Positions 1 to 11,517 of a stretch of DNA of 26,238 nt are shown here, in pieces. The first letter of the stretch is position 1. Every line of letters starts with the position of its first letter. The DNA comes from Reticulomyxa filosa (Eukaryota > Foraminifera > Reticulomyxidae). Where the stretch lies: the NCBI GenBank assembly GCA_000512085.1, contig ASPP01020097.1, forward strand, positions 1 to 26,238, given 5' to 3'. The position numbers were made by a program, and so were the translations under genes. The notes under the pieces are model-generated. The model was not told the DNA's origin. It saw nothing but the letters and a program-made list of their open reading frames with translations, and searched no databases.

Positions 1-3000
1 GTTGTATATGTGGCCCAACCGTATATTCTAGAGGCACTGGATCAAAATAATGACAATGATGACAATGAAAATAACAATAAGGCATTGGAATCGCTGCCAT
101 TGAACACAGCTGAAATAGTGCAAAATATCGAGCGAAGACAAAGAAGAAAGTGTGACAATATCGAACGACACACGGTCAAGCAACTCTCGGTTGGAATGCA
201 TTGATGAAATTGACAACGACAATGAGGACGAAGACGAAGACGAAGAGAAGAGGATAACAATGACATGGAACAACGTGAAGAGTGGAAAGAAAAGAAAAGC
301 AAAAGCGAAGAAGCAACTACATCACATGCATATCCAACAAGCACGGTGTCGTCTCCCCAAAAACAAGGCACCAATCAGGGAAACACTTGTTCCAAATCCA
401 ACGCATTCACTGGCACAAACAACACCACAACGATAGCAAGTCAGAACACTACAAAAAAAGGGGTCAGAAGAAGTACCGCAGTTGTATTGGATCTGCCTCG
501 AGGCAATGCAAAGCCACCACCCATTCTCAAACCTTTGGACCTCTCAACAATACATGACTGGGTTTTGCATGACATTTGTGAGAGAATCAATGTCGCTGTC
601 CGTTTATGTTGTGTGAAAGGGTCAAGAAAATCTTTTATGGAAACGGCTCTTGCTGGTGTGTGTGTGTGTGTAGTGCTTATAACTTTTTTAAAAATTTTTT
701 TAGATTTTTTTACGCATAACACAATTTTCATTCTTTTTTCCTCCCCTCCATTTTAAGGTGGCTGTAAACTGCTGCATTTTGTTGGCTACGCCGACTCAGC
801 AGGATATTTATTGCTCGAGTCATCGAGCGTATATGGAAAAGGTAAATGGGTTTCGCACTTGGAATTATCAAGTTGGATTGACCCACGCGTCACAAAATGT
901 GTCTTCATTCAAACCCCGACCCCACGGTCAGCTGCAAACACCTTTTTGAAAGCTGGTGTGAAACATGTCGTATCCGTGAAGTTGCGAAGCAACGGCTTTA
1001 GCAGTCATGCCACCCAATTTACGTTACAGTTTTACAATGCCATTTTAAATGGTTGTACTATTCAACGGGCCTTTGATACTGCAAGACATATTGCTTTAAT
1101 GGGATTGACACAGTTTTCTTTCTTTTTCCCCCCCCCCCCTTCAGTATTTGAGCCATCTGAATACTAACCAAATTACAGGCAAGAGAGTGAAGAAATCAGT
1201 TCGAAATTTCGTTTGTGGCCACCATCTTCAACGGATATTTACGAACATGAACTTGCACTTTTCCCGAACCTGGTATCAGGATCTCCAATCGACAAATCGC
1301 AAAAACTGGCATGGACGAATATATTACCAACTCGTCCATTTTTAGGAAGATGGATTGATATGCAAACGATTATGAGTTCGCTTTCCGAATTTAGCGCTTT
1401 GGTTGTCCATGGTGCAGATGGCATTGGACGTAAAAGCACTGTCGGTGAGACTTTTTTTTTTTTTTTTGGCTAGTGTGGTGTGATCATAGTTATCTAATCC
1501 ACACATGTAATGTCCATATTCATATATACATATATGTATATGTGTATTTATGTATATGAGTGTGTAGGCATGGCGTTGCGCTACTTGTGGGAACGTAATC
1601 GATTCCCAGGAGGCGCAATACTAGTAGACATGCAAGTTGGGGACTCAGAGTTGTACATGAAACCAGAAATATGCCGACATTTTGTCGGAAGAAAATTGAA
1701 AGAGACTGGAATTGATATTAACTTAATGAGTCTGTACAGTGACAATGATTTAATTTTGCAAATTGAAAAGCACACCCAACAACATGGGGCTATTGTGGTT
1801 GCTTTAGTCAACTTTGACAAAGCGTTATTTAACTTGAAAGATCGCATCAGCTTCCTACAAAACTTTACCAAATGCGCAGATCAAATCCAGTGTAAATTGG
1901 TTATTACCTGTGAATCGAACTCATTGTCCATGGAATGTAGTCGTAAGTTGCGTTGTTCCTACGATCTTGTGCCCTTGCAGCATTTGGAAAAGGAGCTCTT
2001 GGCGCAATTGTTTGTTGAAATTACAGGTATGTTTTTTCTTTTCTTCTTTTTTGTTAGCATTACAATTTTGGAAATAACTTTGTTTAAAAAATAGAAAGAA
2101 GAGAATTTGATGTTTCAATATCAAAAAAAAAAAAAAAAAAGGGATCACTACAAATTGCAAGAGCTATTGCAACATCGAGAGTTGATGAACTTGTTTGAAA
2201 TGAAACCGTCACAAGTGTGTCGAGTTTCGCAATATACATTGTGCATAGTGGATGAACGATTACAAGAACGCGAAAAAGAACAAGAACAAGAACAGGAACA
2301 GGAACAGGAACAAACGACTCCAATCAAATATGTAAATGATAATTCCAAAGTTCAATTGTTGAATGACCAAAGTGGAAGAACAGCAAGTTTGATTCCCCAA
2401 TTGAAGCCTATCCATTCATTGACGCATCGCAGTTTTCACAGCATGAACCGCCATGATTCTGGTATTTTCCCGGTGGATCATCACTCTTTGTCTAGCAGTG
2501 ATAGTCTTCATCCCAACTCAACTGCTCAACTGCAAATGCGTTTATCCAATGTGATGAGGCACGATAGCAATAGCAATTGTAACAGTAACAGCAATTGTAA
2601 TTCCAATAGTAACAGTAACAGAAACAGTAATAGCAAAATGAAAAGCAGGGACAGTGACAAACACACATTAACGGATTCCAAAAGCAGTCGAAGGGATTCC
2701 AATGATAATGCCGCAGACGATTACAATCCATACTGGCCTTGTTTGGATGAAATCGTCGCGCGATATTGTCACGAGCTTAGCTCGCATAAAACTACAGAGT
2801 CCAAATCTTTGTTCCCCGCTACACTTGTTGAATCTCCCCTCCCTGTTGATAATGCTCTGACTGATAGAACTGGGTATAATTTTTTTTTGTTTGTTTTGTT
2901 CTTGTACATTTTGAATTTCATATCTGACACCAATACACACATACCACGTATATATGTGTATAGAACAAAACGATTAACAGTAAAAGGTTCTGAAGCAATC

Positions 3001-3980
3001 ACCGGTTCGCAACGCTTGTCAAAAACGGTAATAAGTGGTATCCGCATCGAAAATTTGTTGCAAGAAAATTATTTGCACTGCGATGACGAATGGTCAGAAA
3101 AGTGTTTGTGGGCAAAGTGTTTGAAAAGCAACAGTAACAATGAGGATAAGTTTGCTTTGTTTGGCCAAATAACTTCAGTACTTCAACAATTTTTTATCAA
3201 CCGAACCAGCAACCACTTCTTGGCGCAACATATATCACCGGATAAACTATTTTCGTTCCTGTCCCATCCTCATTTCGACTTGACATTGAATCCGCAATAT
3301 GCAAATAACAACAGAATTTCGCAAGAACAGTTCCACACGATTTACGAGTGGTTCAAAGGTATCTGTTTGATTGTCACCGAGTCAGATCGGGTTTGGCAAC
3401 ATTCGGAACTTGAGTTTCACGGATTTTTCCCAAAGGATGAAGTGGATGAGGTTTTACAGGTTTGTTTGTCTTTTTTTCTTTTTGCATAATGATCAATAAT
3501 ACAACACTATGAGGGCTGTCATGACTTTTCCAGAAATTTCCCCTGGGAACCTTCATTCTTCGCTTTACTTCGTCTCAAAACAACGGCGTGGATTTATGCT
3601 ATCGGCAAAAGTCTTCGCGCGGAATTAACCATGTACTGATGATTCGACAACAAAATGGAATCTATTATCCACTCAATGCCGATCATGGAGAAAGATTGGA
3701 TATTATTATTTGCAGATGGAAAGCTTTAGAATACGTCTACCATCCAGGGGGAGTTAAGCCGAAACAAAAAGTTTTCGAACAAACTCATGTAAGACAAAAA
3801 ACGTCACGCGTTTGGTAATGAAACGAACTTTCAAACGTACCTTTTTATTATTTTTTAATTTGCTTATTTTTTTTGTTCAGTGTAATCTATGCAGCTGTGA
3901 TTTTCTTTGCCTTGGAGGGAGGAGCATTGTATCATCATTTGCGTTGTAGACAGCGTCAAGAACCGGATTTCTTTCATTGA
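1..3980 (+). CDS. CHAT-like / STAND NTPase / STAT-like SH2 multidomain protein (5' end unresolved)
   Basis: Exons placed by matched phase: up to 655, 758-1112, 1179-1444, 1568-2026, 2162-2873, 2964-3459, 3534-3814, 3881-3980. From the ATG at 265 they total 3060 bases (1019 residues). Bases 620-1100 read as a CHAT-like caspase-fold segment: LLHFVGYAD, then AANTFLKAGVKHVV and FYNAILNGCTIQRAFDTAR. Bases 1200-2200 read as a STAND/NB-ARC-like NTPase: FLGRWIDMQTI, an altered P-loop GADGIGRKST (1411-1440), ALRYLWERNRFPGGAILVDM and a VITCES sensor-like strand. An EQ/NS-rich linker follows, then a STAT-like linker (WFKGICLIVTESDRVW) and an SH2 domain with GTFILRF, whose FLVR-type Arg is at 3561-3563, and a His at 3630-3632. 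The tail is hydrophobic (VIYAAVIFFALEGGALY). A signalling or NLR-like receptor role is inferred. The first 270 bases are coding-like but switch frame, so the true start is unknown. An alternative last donor at 3789 (GTAAGA) would change the C terminus. Confidence 0.83.
2264..2313 (+). repeat. Glu/Gln dipeptide-coding repeat
   Basis: Imperfect repeats of GAACAA/GAACAG encode an (EQ)n tract just after the NTPase segment of the first gene. A second low-complexity tract of AACAGT-type units encoding Asn/Ser follows at about 2566-2635. Both lie in an exon that stays in phase on either side, so they are coding linker rather than intron. Confidence 0.8.
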
Positions 3981-4223
3981 TTTTTTGTTTTTTTTTTTGT
4001 GTTTGTTTGTCTTATAATCTTTTTTTGAAGAAAGTTCTCAAAACCAAAGAAAATACTTTAAAGGAGACTTCCTTTTTAATTTGAAGGAGACAATTGCGAT
4101 TGTGGGAGTTTTTTTTTTGGTTTTTATTTTGTTTTTTATCTGAGTAAATTGAAATTGGTTATTTTTGAACTAGGACTTTTTTCCTCCCTATTTTTTCTGT
4201 TCTAATTTATTGTTAATAAATAA

Positions 4224-6637
4224 ATGCATGAAAATTTTGAATCTGTAATCTCGGTACTGCTGACTTGCTCTTCTCTTAGCCGTCTGCTGACAACAACAGA
4301 ATTATGCTCCTTAGAGATAGCACTCAATTTTCAGGTGACAGGAGGAAAAATAAGCGAGAAATGCCAGCGTGTCAAAGCACTTAGTCGCTTAAGATACCAA
4401 ATTGATAACTACTGTCGAATAAGCTGTCAGCACCAATTTTACGAAAGTATGTCAGCAATAAAGAATGATAACAAGAACTGTCCAAGTCCATTGCCCGGAG
4501 AAACATGGCGGCATCTGTGGCATTATATGGTATACTTGAATAAAAAATGCAAAATCTCAAAGAAGCCAGCATCATTAACTACTGGCCATTGTTTGTTGCT
4601 ATTGACATATCATTACGAGCACCCAGACCCAACACACTTTTTGGAAAGCCTGCAATTGAATGAATTTGCATCAAAGTTACATCAAGTAGTGGCGCTTATT
4701 CATCAATTTGAAGAAGACGTGCTATCTCGCATTCAAATTAAGTTTGACTTATGTGCTATATATTCGTTCTCCAACAACTACAACAAAAGGAGAGATAAAT
4801 ACATTCGTTTTTATAATTGTTGAGAAAGGGTTCTTTGTGCGTCAGTCACTCATATGTGCACATACTATAATCTCTCATTGTGATATATCCCACGTATACA
4901 TAGTGCGTTCAGATGTAAAAGTGATGGGTTCACCAAAGATTTGTTCGATGATATGCAACAAAAATGGAAATTGTATCACGAAAGTCAATTCCAGCGTGTC
5001 AAAAATTATTTCAGTGGTGTGTATACGTATTCGTATGCGTATACCTGTTGATCACTTTAAAATAAAATGCAATAAAATAATTATGAAAAACATAACAAAG
5101 GAACGAAACTGAACGACAGTCAAATTGAAAAATTCACAGATATTGATGCAAAGAGTCAATATTATCAAACCGAAAGCATTACATTCTACCATCACAGCAA
5201 TATAAATGTGCGACTAAGACAGTATTGTATGGCAAAGCTATTGGGCATTTTCGATGATTGGAAAGCCTTTTTCACTGCTCTACAAGTTTGTGTAAAATGA
5301 ATGAGAGAGATATCAGAAACAGAAAATAGATGAATAAAAGTTATATATAAACCAAAATGTGTATAGGATATCGGTGATTACTTTTTGAGATTGTATCAAG
5401 AAATAAACGGTCAATCTTCATCAACAAACGACAAAAATACAAGTGAATATCAAAATGAAAATGAAAATAAAAGTGAAAAGGAAGACACAAAAGAAAACGC
5501 ATTGCCTGTGATGGATTTGTATCGTCGCTCCTATGTGCAATTGATTACAGATATCACAGAAGCCACAGTTTCGCACAGCTATGCACAAACGTACGTAAGT
5601 TCGAATGAAGAGGATTTCAGTCCAATAGCTTATTGCATTACGTCTTGTGAGGAAGCTATCAAATTACAATCAAAACATTCACCTTTGGATCCTTGCTTGT
5701 CCTTGGAATCTTCTCAAAACATCTCTGATATTTTTAAGTCGAATCTACTTGAATGCAAAGAATTTTTTCTATTAAGTTATACTTTTTCCATCGTATCATG
5801 CACTTTCATATCTTATATTTTTGATCCGAAATGGGAAGTAACAAGTTTCTCCTAATATATAAAACGAAATGAACACGAAAGACAAACTAAAAATGGCATT
5901 GACGCAAGCACTTGCCCTGACAGCTCAAGCTGCGGGACTAGGTGCACTCCCTATCAAATTTGTAGACTCGATGCCCTTATTCGATGATCAGTTCAAGGCT
6001 GCTAAGCTAATGTGTTCTGAAGTTATACAAAAAACAGCACAGTTAATGCAACATTTGGAGCCCGATGCTTCAGCTAAAGTTAATTTATTTGACACTTTTT
6101 CTTTTTCTCAAGCCTTTATTGGTTGAAAAACAAAATATAATAAAGTCTTCAAACGATTCATTCGCTCTCAAAGATGATCTTTCATTGGACTTCTTATCAC
6201 TGCATCTAAAAAAAAGAAAAATGTTACAAATTATTAAGCTGCAACATTATGAAATGATGGGAATATTAGGTGAATTGTCGTTTTGTGCATCTACTGTGGC
6301 GTTTCGGGGTGATCGTCCTGTGCTGTCTAAATCGGGGGGAAGTTTATGTCTGGACAGCGTTTTACACACGAGTACAGCAATCCAGAATATTGATAATTTA
6401 AACAGTGATTCCAAGGACAAAAATAAGTTCATCGTAATGCGATTGAACAAAGACTTAGGAAAAATGTTTAATTATTTCGAAGAGCTAAGACGTTTTGGAG
6501 TTTTAATGTCCGAAGAATTCAAAGATTCAACTAAATTAAGAGAATCAGCATTTGAGAACGCTTTGAAAATTTGTGTCAATCTTTTTGGGAAAAAGCACAG
6601 TGCCTACCAAAATATTTGCCGTTTAATGAATTCCTAA
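4224..6637 (+). CDS. hypothetical helical protein, six exons
   Basis: I do not recognise this protein. Exons 4224-4741, 4904-5016, 5101-5285, 5367-5775, 5882-6078 and 6113-6637 join with matched phases to 648 residues. The intron ends are AA|GTTTGA, G|GTGTGT, GTTTGT, A|GTTATA and GTTAAT. The protein is largely predicted-helical by eye, for example DDMQQKWKLYHESQFQRVK, YCMAKLLGIFDDWKAFFTAL, and the C-terminal LNKDLGKMFNYFEELRRFG. A charged tract (NENENKSEKEDTKEN) lies mid-protein. AQAAGLGALPIKFVDSMP is the least biased stretch and the best query. The last intron (6079-6112) would be only 34 bp with a good pyrimidine tract. The ATG at 4224 is the first in frame after the upstream T-rich spacer, but an earlier non-obvious exon is possible. 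It begins 243 bp after the previous stop, with AATAAA at about 4214-4219 between them. Confidence 0.6.
6079..6112 (+). other. candidate 34-bp intron
   Basis: GTTAATT at the 5' end and CTTTTTCTCAAG at the 3' end, phase 0 on both sides. Removal joins LEPDASAK to PLLVEKQN and avoids the stop at the end of the upstream frame (TGA after FIG). The alternative is a one-base length error with no intron here. Confidence 0.5.
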
Positions 6638-7405
6638 TGAGTTTTAATACATTTTCAATTTCACTGTCACTGTCACTTTTTTAATGTATTGTTTAAAGGT
6701 GCAAAAAATTACCAGTTAAAAAATTAACAGTTTGAAACTTTTTGAAGCAATACTTTTTCAAAAATTAACAAACAATTTTACTTCTCGTTCTTGCATATAA
6801 TTTCAACTTGTTAAAACTATCCACATTTTTTCGTTTGCCGCCACTGTATGTTTTTTGTAAAGATTCTTTTAGGAAAAATTTATTAAAAAGTAATAAAATA
6901 AAATTTTGAAGTATCAGCTTATATCTTTTTATAGGTCATCATAAGACAATCTTTGTTGTCTTTGCAGATAACCGCATCAATGTTTGTCATCATTCAGCTT
7001 GTAACTTCCTCTCAACAAATAGCTTAACTTCAAAAGGCACTTTTTTCCGAAATTGCGGTTAAGCGGTCATTTGTGATATCATTTTTTTTTTACCATTCTC
7101 GTATTTTTTTTGTTTTGTTTAGCACTTTCCATGCAATCAACAAAAAAAAAAGATTAAACAAGAAATCACGTCACGTGTTTTTTTTTGAGCGCAGGTCCCT
7201 TGCTTGTTTCATGGCATAAAGACTTGTGTTATTTCTTATTTAAAGCAGATAAAGTTGCTAAACTTTAAAAACTTCAAAGATAGATTTGCATTTGGTACAC
7301 TTTTTTATGAAAAGATTATTACATAAGTAAATTTTCGACTAACGTTAATCACAAACGAGTCAAAAGGGGAATTAGCTGAATTTTATTTTTTGAATATGTT
7401 TTGAA
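6638..7405. other. AT-rich intergenic stretch, probable lipase promoter
   Basis: No convincing reading frame on either strand. It contains a short TCACTG triplet run near 6662, several A/T homopolymers, and a GTCACGTG site at 7170-7177 lying about 230 bp before the lipase ATG. Confidence 0.7.
7170..7177 (+). promoter_or_regulatory. GTCACGTG E-box-like site upstream of the lipase gene
   Basis: The octamer GTCACGTG is visible in otherwise AT-rich non-coding DNA. In other eukaryotes RTCACGTG is bound by basic helix-loop-helix factors (Pho4/Cbf1, TFEB/USF types). Function here is inference. The same octamer occurs at 13513-13520, upstream of the G-patch gene. Confidence 0.35.
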
Positions 7406-10400
7406 ATGGGCCAACCGCTTTCGAAATCACTCAACTCTCCAGCTATTCAAGAGCGAATTCTGCTCTTTTTTCATGACGTATATGAACTATTTTCTGAGCT
7501 TGTGCAAATTTTCCGCGAATTCGTGCAATCGAAAATACCAGTGCAATTTTCAAGAGCACCAGTAACGACCGCTACATTATCATTATGGTCCTTGTTTGTA
7601 GTACTATTATCCAAAATCTATTCCAAAATGATAATACTGTGCAAATTTTTGTTGTGGTTGCTCGCACCAGATTTAATGCTCAAATTGGGCTTGCGACATT
7701 CCGTGTTGTTTTCAATATTGTTCTTCACACCTTTTTTTTTCCGAAAAATTCTGAAGCCGTTGGTACGTAATATGGACTTCAAAATATTTTTTAGATTGAT
7801 ACATGGGCAAGAGTGGTTAAAAAAATATAAAAAACTGTTATACAAAGACTTACCGTTTAAGTGCAAAACATTTGGAGATTACAAGGGTATAGCCACCCAA
7901 CTGGATGAAATGGATGGATTATATGAATGGAAGGTTAATCACGTGGACAAATCTTACGATTATAAACGAATCAAAGCTGATTTAAATGAACTACAAAAGT
8001 TAATTCACAACGTGAAGTGGCACCGACATCAATTGGATGGGACGAATATACTTGACGAGAACGAATCAAAAGTGCCAAACTTCCAGGACAAAGAGGACGA
8101 TAAAAAGACCAATAAAAAAAAAAAAAAAAGCTGACGACGGGGCAAAAAGATCCCACAACGACAGTAGTGATTTTGAAAATGAGTTGGAGAGACCTGTTTT
8201 GTTTTTCTTTGATTATAACCAAAAAAAATTCATTAATAATTATAAATGTGTACATGAATCCCCCCTCATTCATTCACATTTATACAACAATATGTATATG
8301 TACACATACAAATAAATATTCATGTATCAATGTGTATATGTGTATGTGCAATGGGCTTGGTTGAAGAAACGCTATGATAGCAGTGATCCGGTAAGTTTGA
8401 TGCAAAAATCATCTCGTTATGTCTTCCATTCGAATATTCGAAATCACGATCGAGGTGTAAGTACACAAGAAGCTGACGCTTCTTCGCAAGCATTGCAAAG
8501 CTCTTTGCAACGTCCCTATCTGCCCTTGCAAGAATTGATGGAATTTGTTCGGTCACGCATTATGCGAAATTACTGTGGTATTAACAATGCTGAATTGTAT
8601 TCTGTCACTAGGATTGGCACCAAAAAATTAATTACTGATTTTAATGATCACATCATCCAGGCCTTAGAAGCCATTGCCAATACTGAGGATCCTGATATCA
8701 CTGTCTCTGAAAAAATTGTCTTTTTCCAAGAAACAAGACATGGTTCTTTTTTTTTTTTTTTTCAATTTGTTTTTTGTCATATTCTTTCATTTTGTTTTTT
8801 CCTTTTTTAAATTTTTTTTTTTTTTTGGTAACGTTTACTTGTCACAGTACTTGGACGAAGCGCATTGTTGCTCTCTGGTGGAGCGGGATTAGGTAAGTAT
8901 GCAACAACATCGTTTCGTGATGCAAACCATAAATTTGTAACTATTTGTGTTTGTGCAACAGGTGTATTCCATTTTGGTGTCGTGCTCGCATTAGCGCGCA
9001 AAAATTTGATGCCGAAAATTATTTGTGGATCCAGTGCTGGGGCTATCATTGCATCTATTGTTGCAACCAAACCAACAGATGAAATGATCGCTTTTATTAC
9101 CGATCCAAACAAACAGCATTTGAATTATTTACGGAAAGAAAGTCACAAAACATGGTTGGAAGCATGGGCTGTTCATCTGAGGTCTGTTGGCGACTATATT
9201 GTTTGTGTATATGTACACTTGGTATGTATACACATTTTTTTATTTTATCGAATATTCTCTTCATTGCCGTTGTTCAAAATAGACGTTTGTGGAGAACTGG
9301 AAATTTGTTGGATGTCATGGTGTTACGTGAAGCCGTGCGAGCCAACATTGGCGATTTGACGTTCTTAGAAGCCTATGAAAAGACGGGACGAATATTGAAC
9401 ATCACAGTGACTGGAGCTGATGCCAATTCAATGCCACGGCTCCTCAACTATTTAACTGCACCAAACGTGGTTATATGGTCAGCAGTTGTTGCATCGTGTG
9501 CTATTCCATTGGTATTTGGTCCTCAAGAATTATACGTAAAACAAACAACTTCTGACTCCTTTGGCAACGAATCCTCCATGATTCATCGTGTGTTTTTACA
9601 AGGTACATGTTTTCTCCTCTCTTGCTATTGTTACTGTACATCTTTTCAAATTATAAACCAACTTTTATACATTTGGATAGAAGTATAACTAAAAAACAAC
9701 TGGACATTGACAGGCGTAACTTTTTCAGATGGATCAATTGCACACGATTTACCAATGAACCGATTGCAACAACTGTTTAACGTTGACAATTTTATTGTAA
9801 GCCAAGTTAATCCTCATTTAGTGCCTTTCTTATTTCATAGCATTAAAGCACCAATTCCATTGTTTGATCGATTATTCCGATTCTTAGGAAATGAGTTCCA
9901 CTTGTACATATCTTCTTTATTGGTCAATTTAAGGTATGAAATTTATTCTTTGTGTTGATTCTGATGTTGCATAACTATATCATTGAATAACAAACAAAAG
10001 AGAGCTCGGTATTTTGCGCGGATTTCAAACATTGGATATGCTAATTTCTCAACGATATACTGGAGATGTGACTATTGTCCCAGACGTCAAATCTTCCGAC
10101 TATTTCAAGCTGCTTTCCAATCCTTCACCCAACGATGTTTTGCAATGTATAGACTTATCACAGCGAGCGGTATGGAAAATGATGAGCCGAATTGAAGGAT
10201 TGTGCGCCATTGAAATATGCTTGGATGATTGTTTACAAAAATTGCGCGCAGAAGCATTATTGCTGCAATCACGAATAAATGAGCAATTAATTTATTCGTC
10301 AATGAACAACTTAGCTGATTTAACGTCACCACACGATGTTGGTGTTATTCATGAAGACGCTCAAGATGAGTCGAATACTAATGTAGAACAGAAAAACATT

Positions 10401-11412
10401 CGTCCCAAAAGCAACATGGTAAATTTTACATTGTATCTAAATATGTTCCTATTTTTTGTGAGTAGCTAAACTAGAAAACTTTTGCTCTTGAACAGAATCG
10501 CATCAGCTCGTTTCAGGCTCCTATACGTGGAGAATTGTCTACATCCTTTCTAGTAAATAATATGCAATCTCTAGGAAGGCTTCATCTTCCAGTATCTCTC
10601 TTACCAACACCCAAATCAACACAGCCAATACGTTCAAGTGTTGAAATAGAGAGTGATCCAGGGAATGGCGTAGGTAACAATAAACTGACCACAAGTAATT
10701 CCTTGGAAAAATTAGGCACCAACAATTCCATACGAAATACAACAGGTCAGCTAAATTCTCTTTCGGATGTGTAAACATGACATAAACTAGATCATTTGTT
10801 TTGTATTTTATTCCTTCAAGATGCATTACCAAGTGATAAAAACAAAAAACCGGTTGGCCGAAGTCTGAGTATGACAGAGTTGGTCTCTGATGTAAGTCAG
10901 TTTTCGTAAATGTACCCACAGTCGATTGTTTTATTTTAATATGGCATATCCTTTTCTGCAAATTTAAAAAAAGAGGGAATGGGAAAAAAAGCGCCTCAGA
11001 AGAGTATCGGTGTTTTGTGATTTGCCTGTCACTGAGCAAAGTATTTTGCATTTACAAATTATTTTCAATTGATTGTTTCTTCCACAAATGATTCCTACAT
11101 CTTTTTAAATCTATCTTGCCATAGTCTCAAATTGGAAGATTTCCTTTTTGTATCAGCACGATATCTACAGTTAAATATAAAACCAAAAAGCACGTTCTAC
11201 AAAAATATGTTGGCCACACATTGGTTGGAAGAAAACATTCAAAATAGCCTGAAGTTCTTGGATTTACAGACAATTGCAACCTTGCTTAAGGTGCTATGCT
11301 ACTTAAAGTAAAATTTATCTTTTCTGTTCATAAAATTTTCTAGCATTTGAGGAAGTACGACGATGAACAACAATTAAATGCATTGAACAACAACAATCAA
11401 GACAATGCTTAA
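7406..11412 (+). CDS. patatin-type triacylglycerol lipase, SDP1/TGL3-4-5 class
   Basis: Predicted to hydrolyse triacylglycerol at lipid droplets, like plant SDP1 and yeast Tgl3/4/5. Exons: 7406-8195, 8367-8742, 8848-8892, 8962-9181, 9283-9602, 9714-9933, 10001-10418, 10496-10745, 10821-10891, 11171-11290, 11344-11412 (about 965 residues after one frame correction). The DUF3336 part shows LDEMDGLYEWK..DKSYDYKRI and, after a linker, RIMRNYCGINNAELY...GTKKLI. The patatin part has the oxyanion loop SGGAGLG, split by the 8893-8961 intron, the nucleophile elbow GSSAG (Ser codon 9033-9035) and the catalytic DGS (Asp codon 9728-9730), so the Ser-Asp dyad is intact. LLNYLTAPNVVIWSAV and RYTGDVTIVP are family hallmarks. 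The N terminus MGQPLSK fits an N-myristoylation signal, followed by hydrophobic segments. The frame breaks at the A16 run 8114-8129. The eighth-to-tenth exon tail is less conserved, and the 11171 acceptor was chosen by phase. Confidence 0.93.
8114..8129 (+). other. A16 homopolymer frame break in the lipase gene
   Basis: Reading through the observed 16 A's gives KKKKKS and a stop. With 15 A's the frame continues as ADDGAKRSHNDSSDFE and reaches the phase-0 donor at 8196. No suitable phase-1 donor was found that would make this an intron acceptor. Confidence 0.65.
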
Positions 11413-11517
11413 ATCTTGTCAATTATTAGATTTGTTAATTTTTGTCGCAACCAAGTTAAATTTAAAAGTTTCAAATTGAATTGTAAACGGCCTAATTTCC
11501 TTTTAACTTCTGCATTC

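Noticed and set aside
28-374. Ser-rich minus-strand frames near the left edge
   Set aside because: Complement of GAC/GAA-rich acidic codons on the plus strand; composition artefact.
2107-2161. Exon beginning at 2095 after ATAG
   Set aside because: Phase does not match the donor at 2027; the acceptor TTGCAAG at 2160-2161 does, and avoids the A-run.
2874-2963. Hydrophobic segment FFLFVLFLYILNF as a membrane helix
   Set aside because: It is translated T-rich intron: donor at 2874 and acceptor TATAG at 2963 match in phase and remove it.
5019-5044. Inverted GTATACG/CGTATAC pair as an element end
   Set aside because: Lies inside an ordinary 84-bp intron and matches the TATGTATA-rich style of other introns; no target duplication.
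6638-7405. tRNA, snRNA or CRISPR in the intergenic region
   Set aside because: No T-loop GTTCNANNC context, no cloverleaf and no regular repeats were found.
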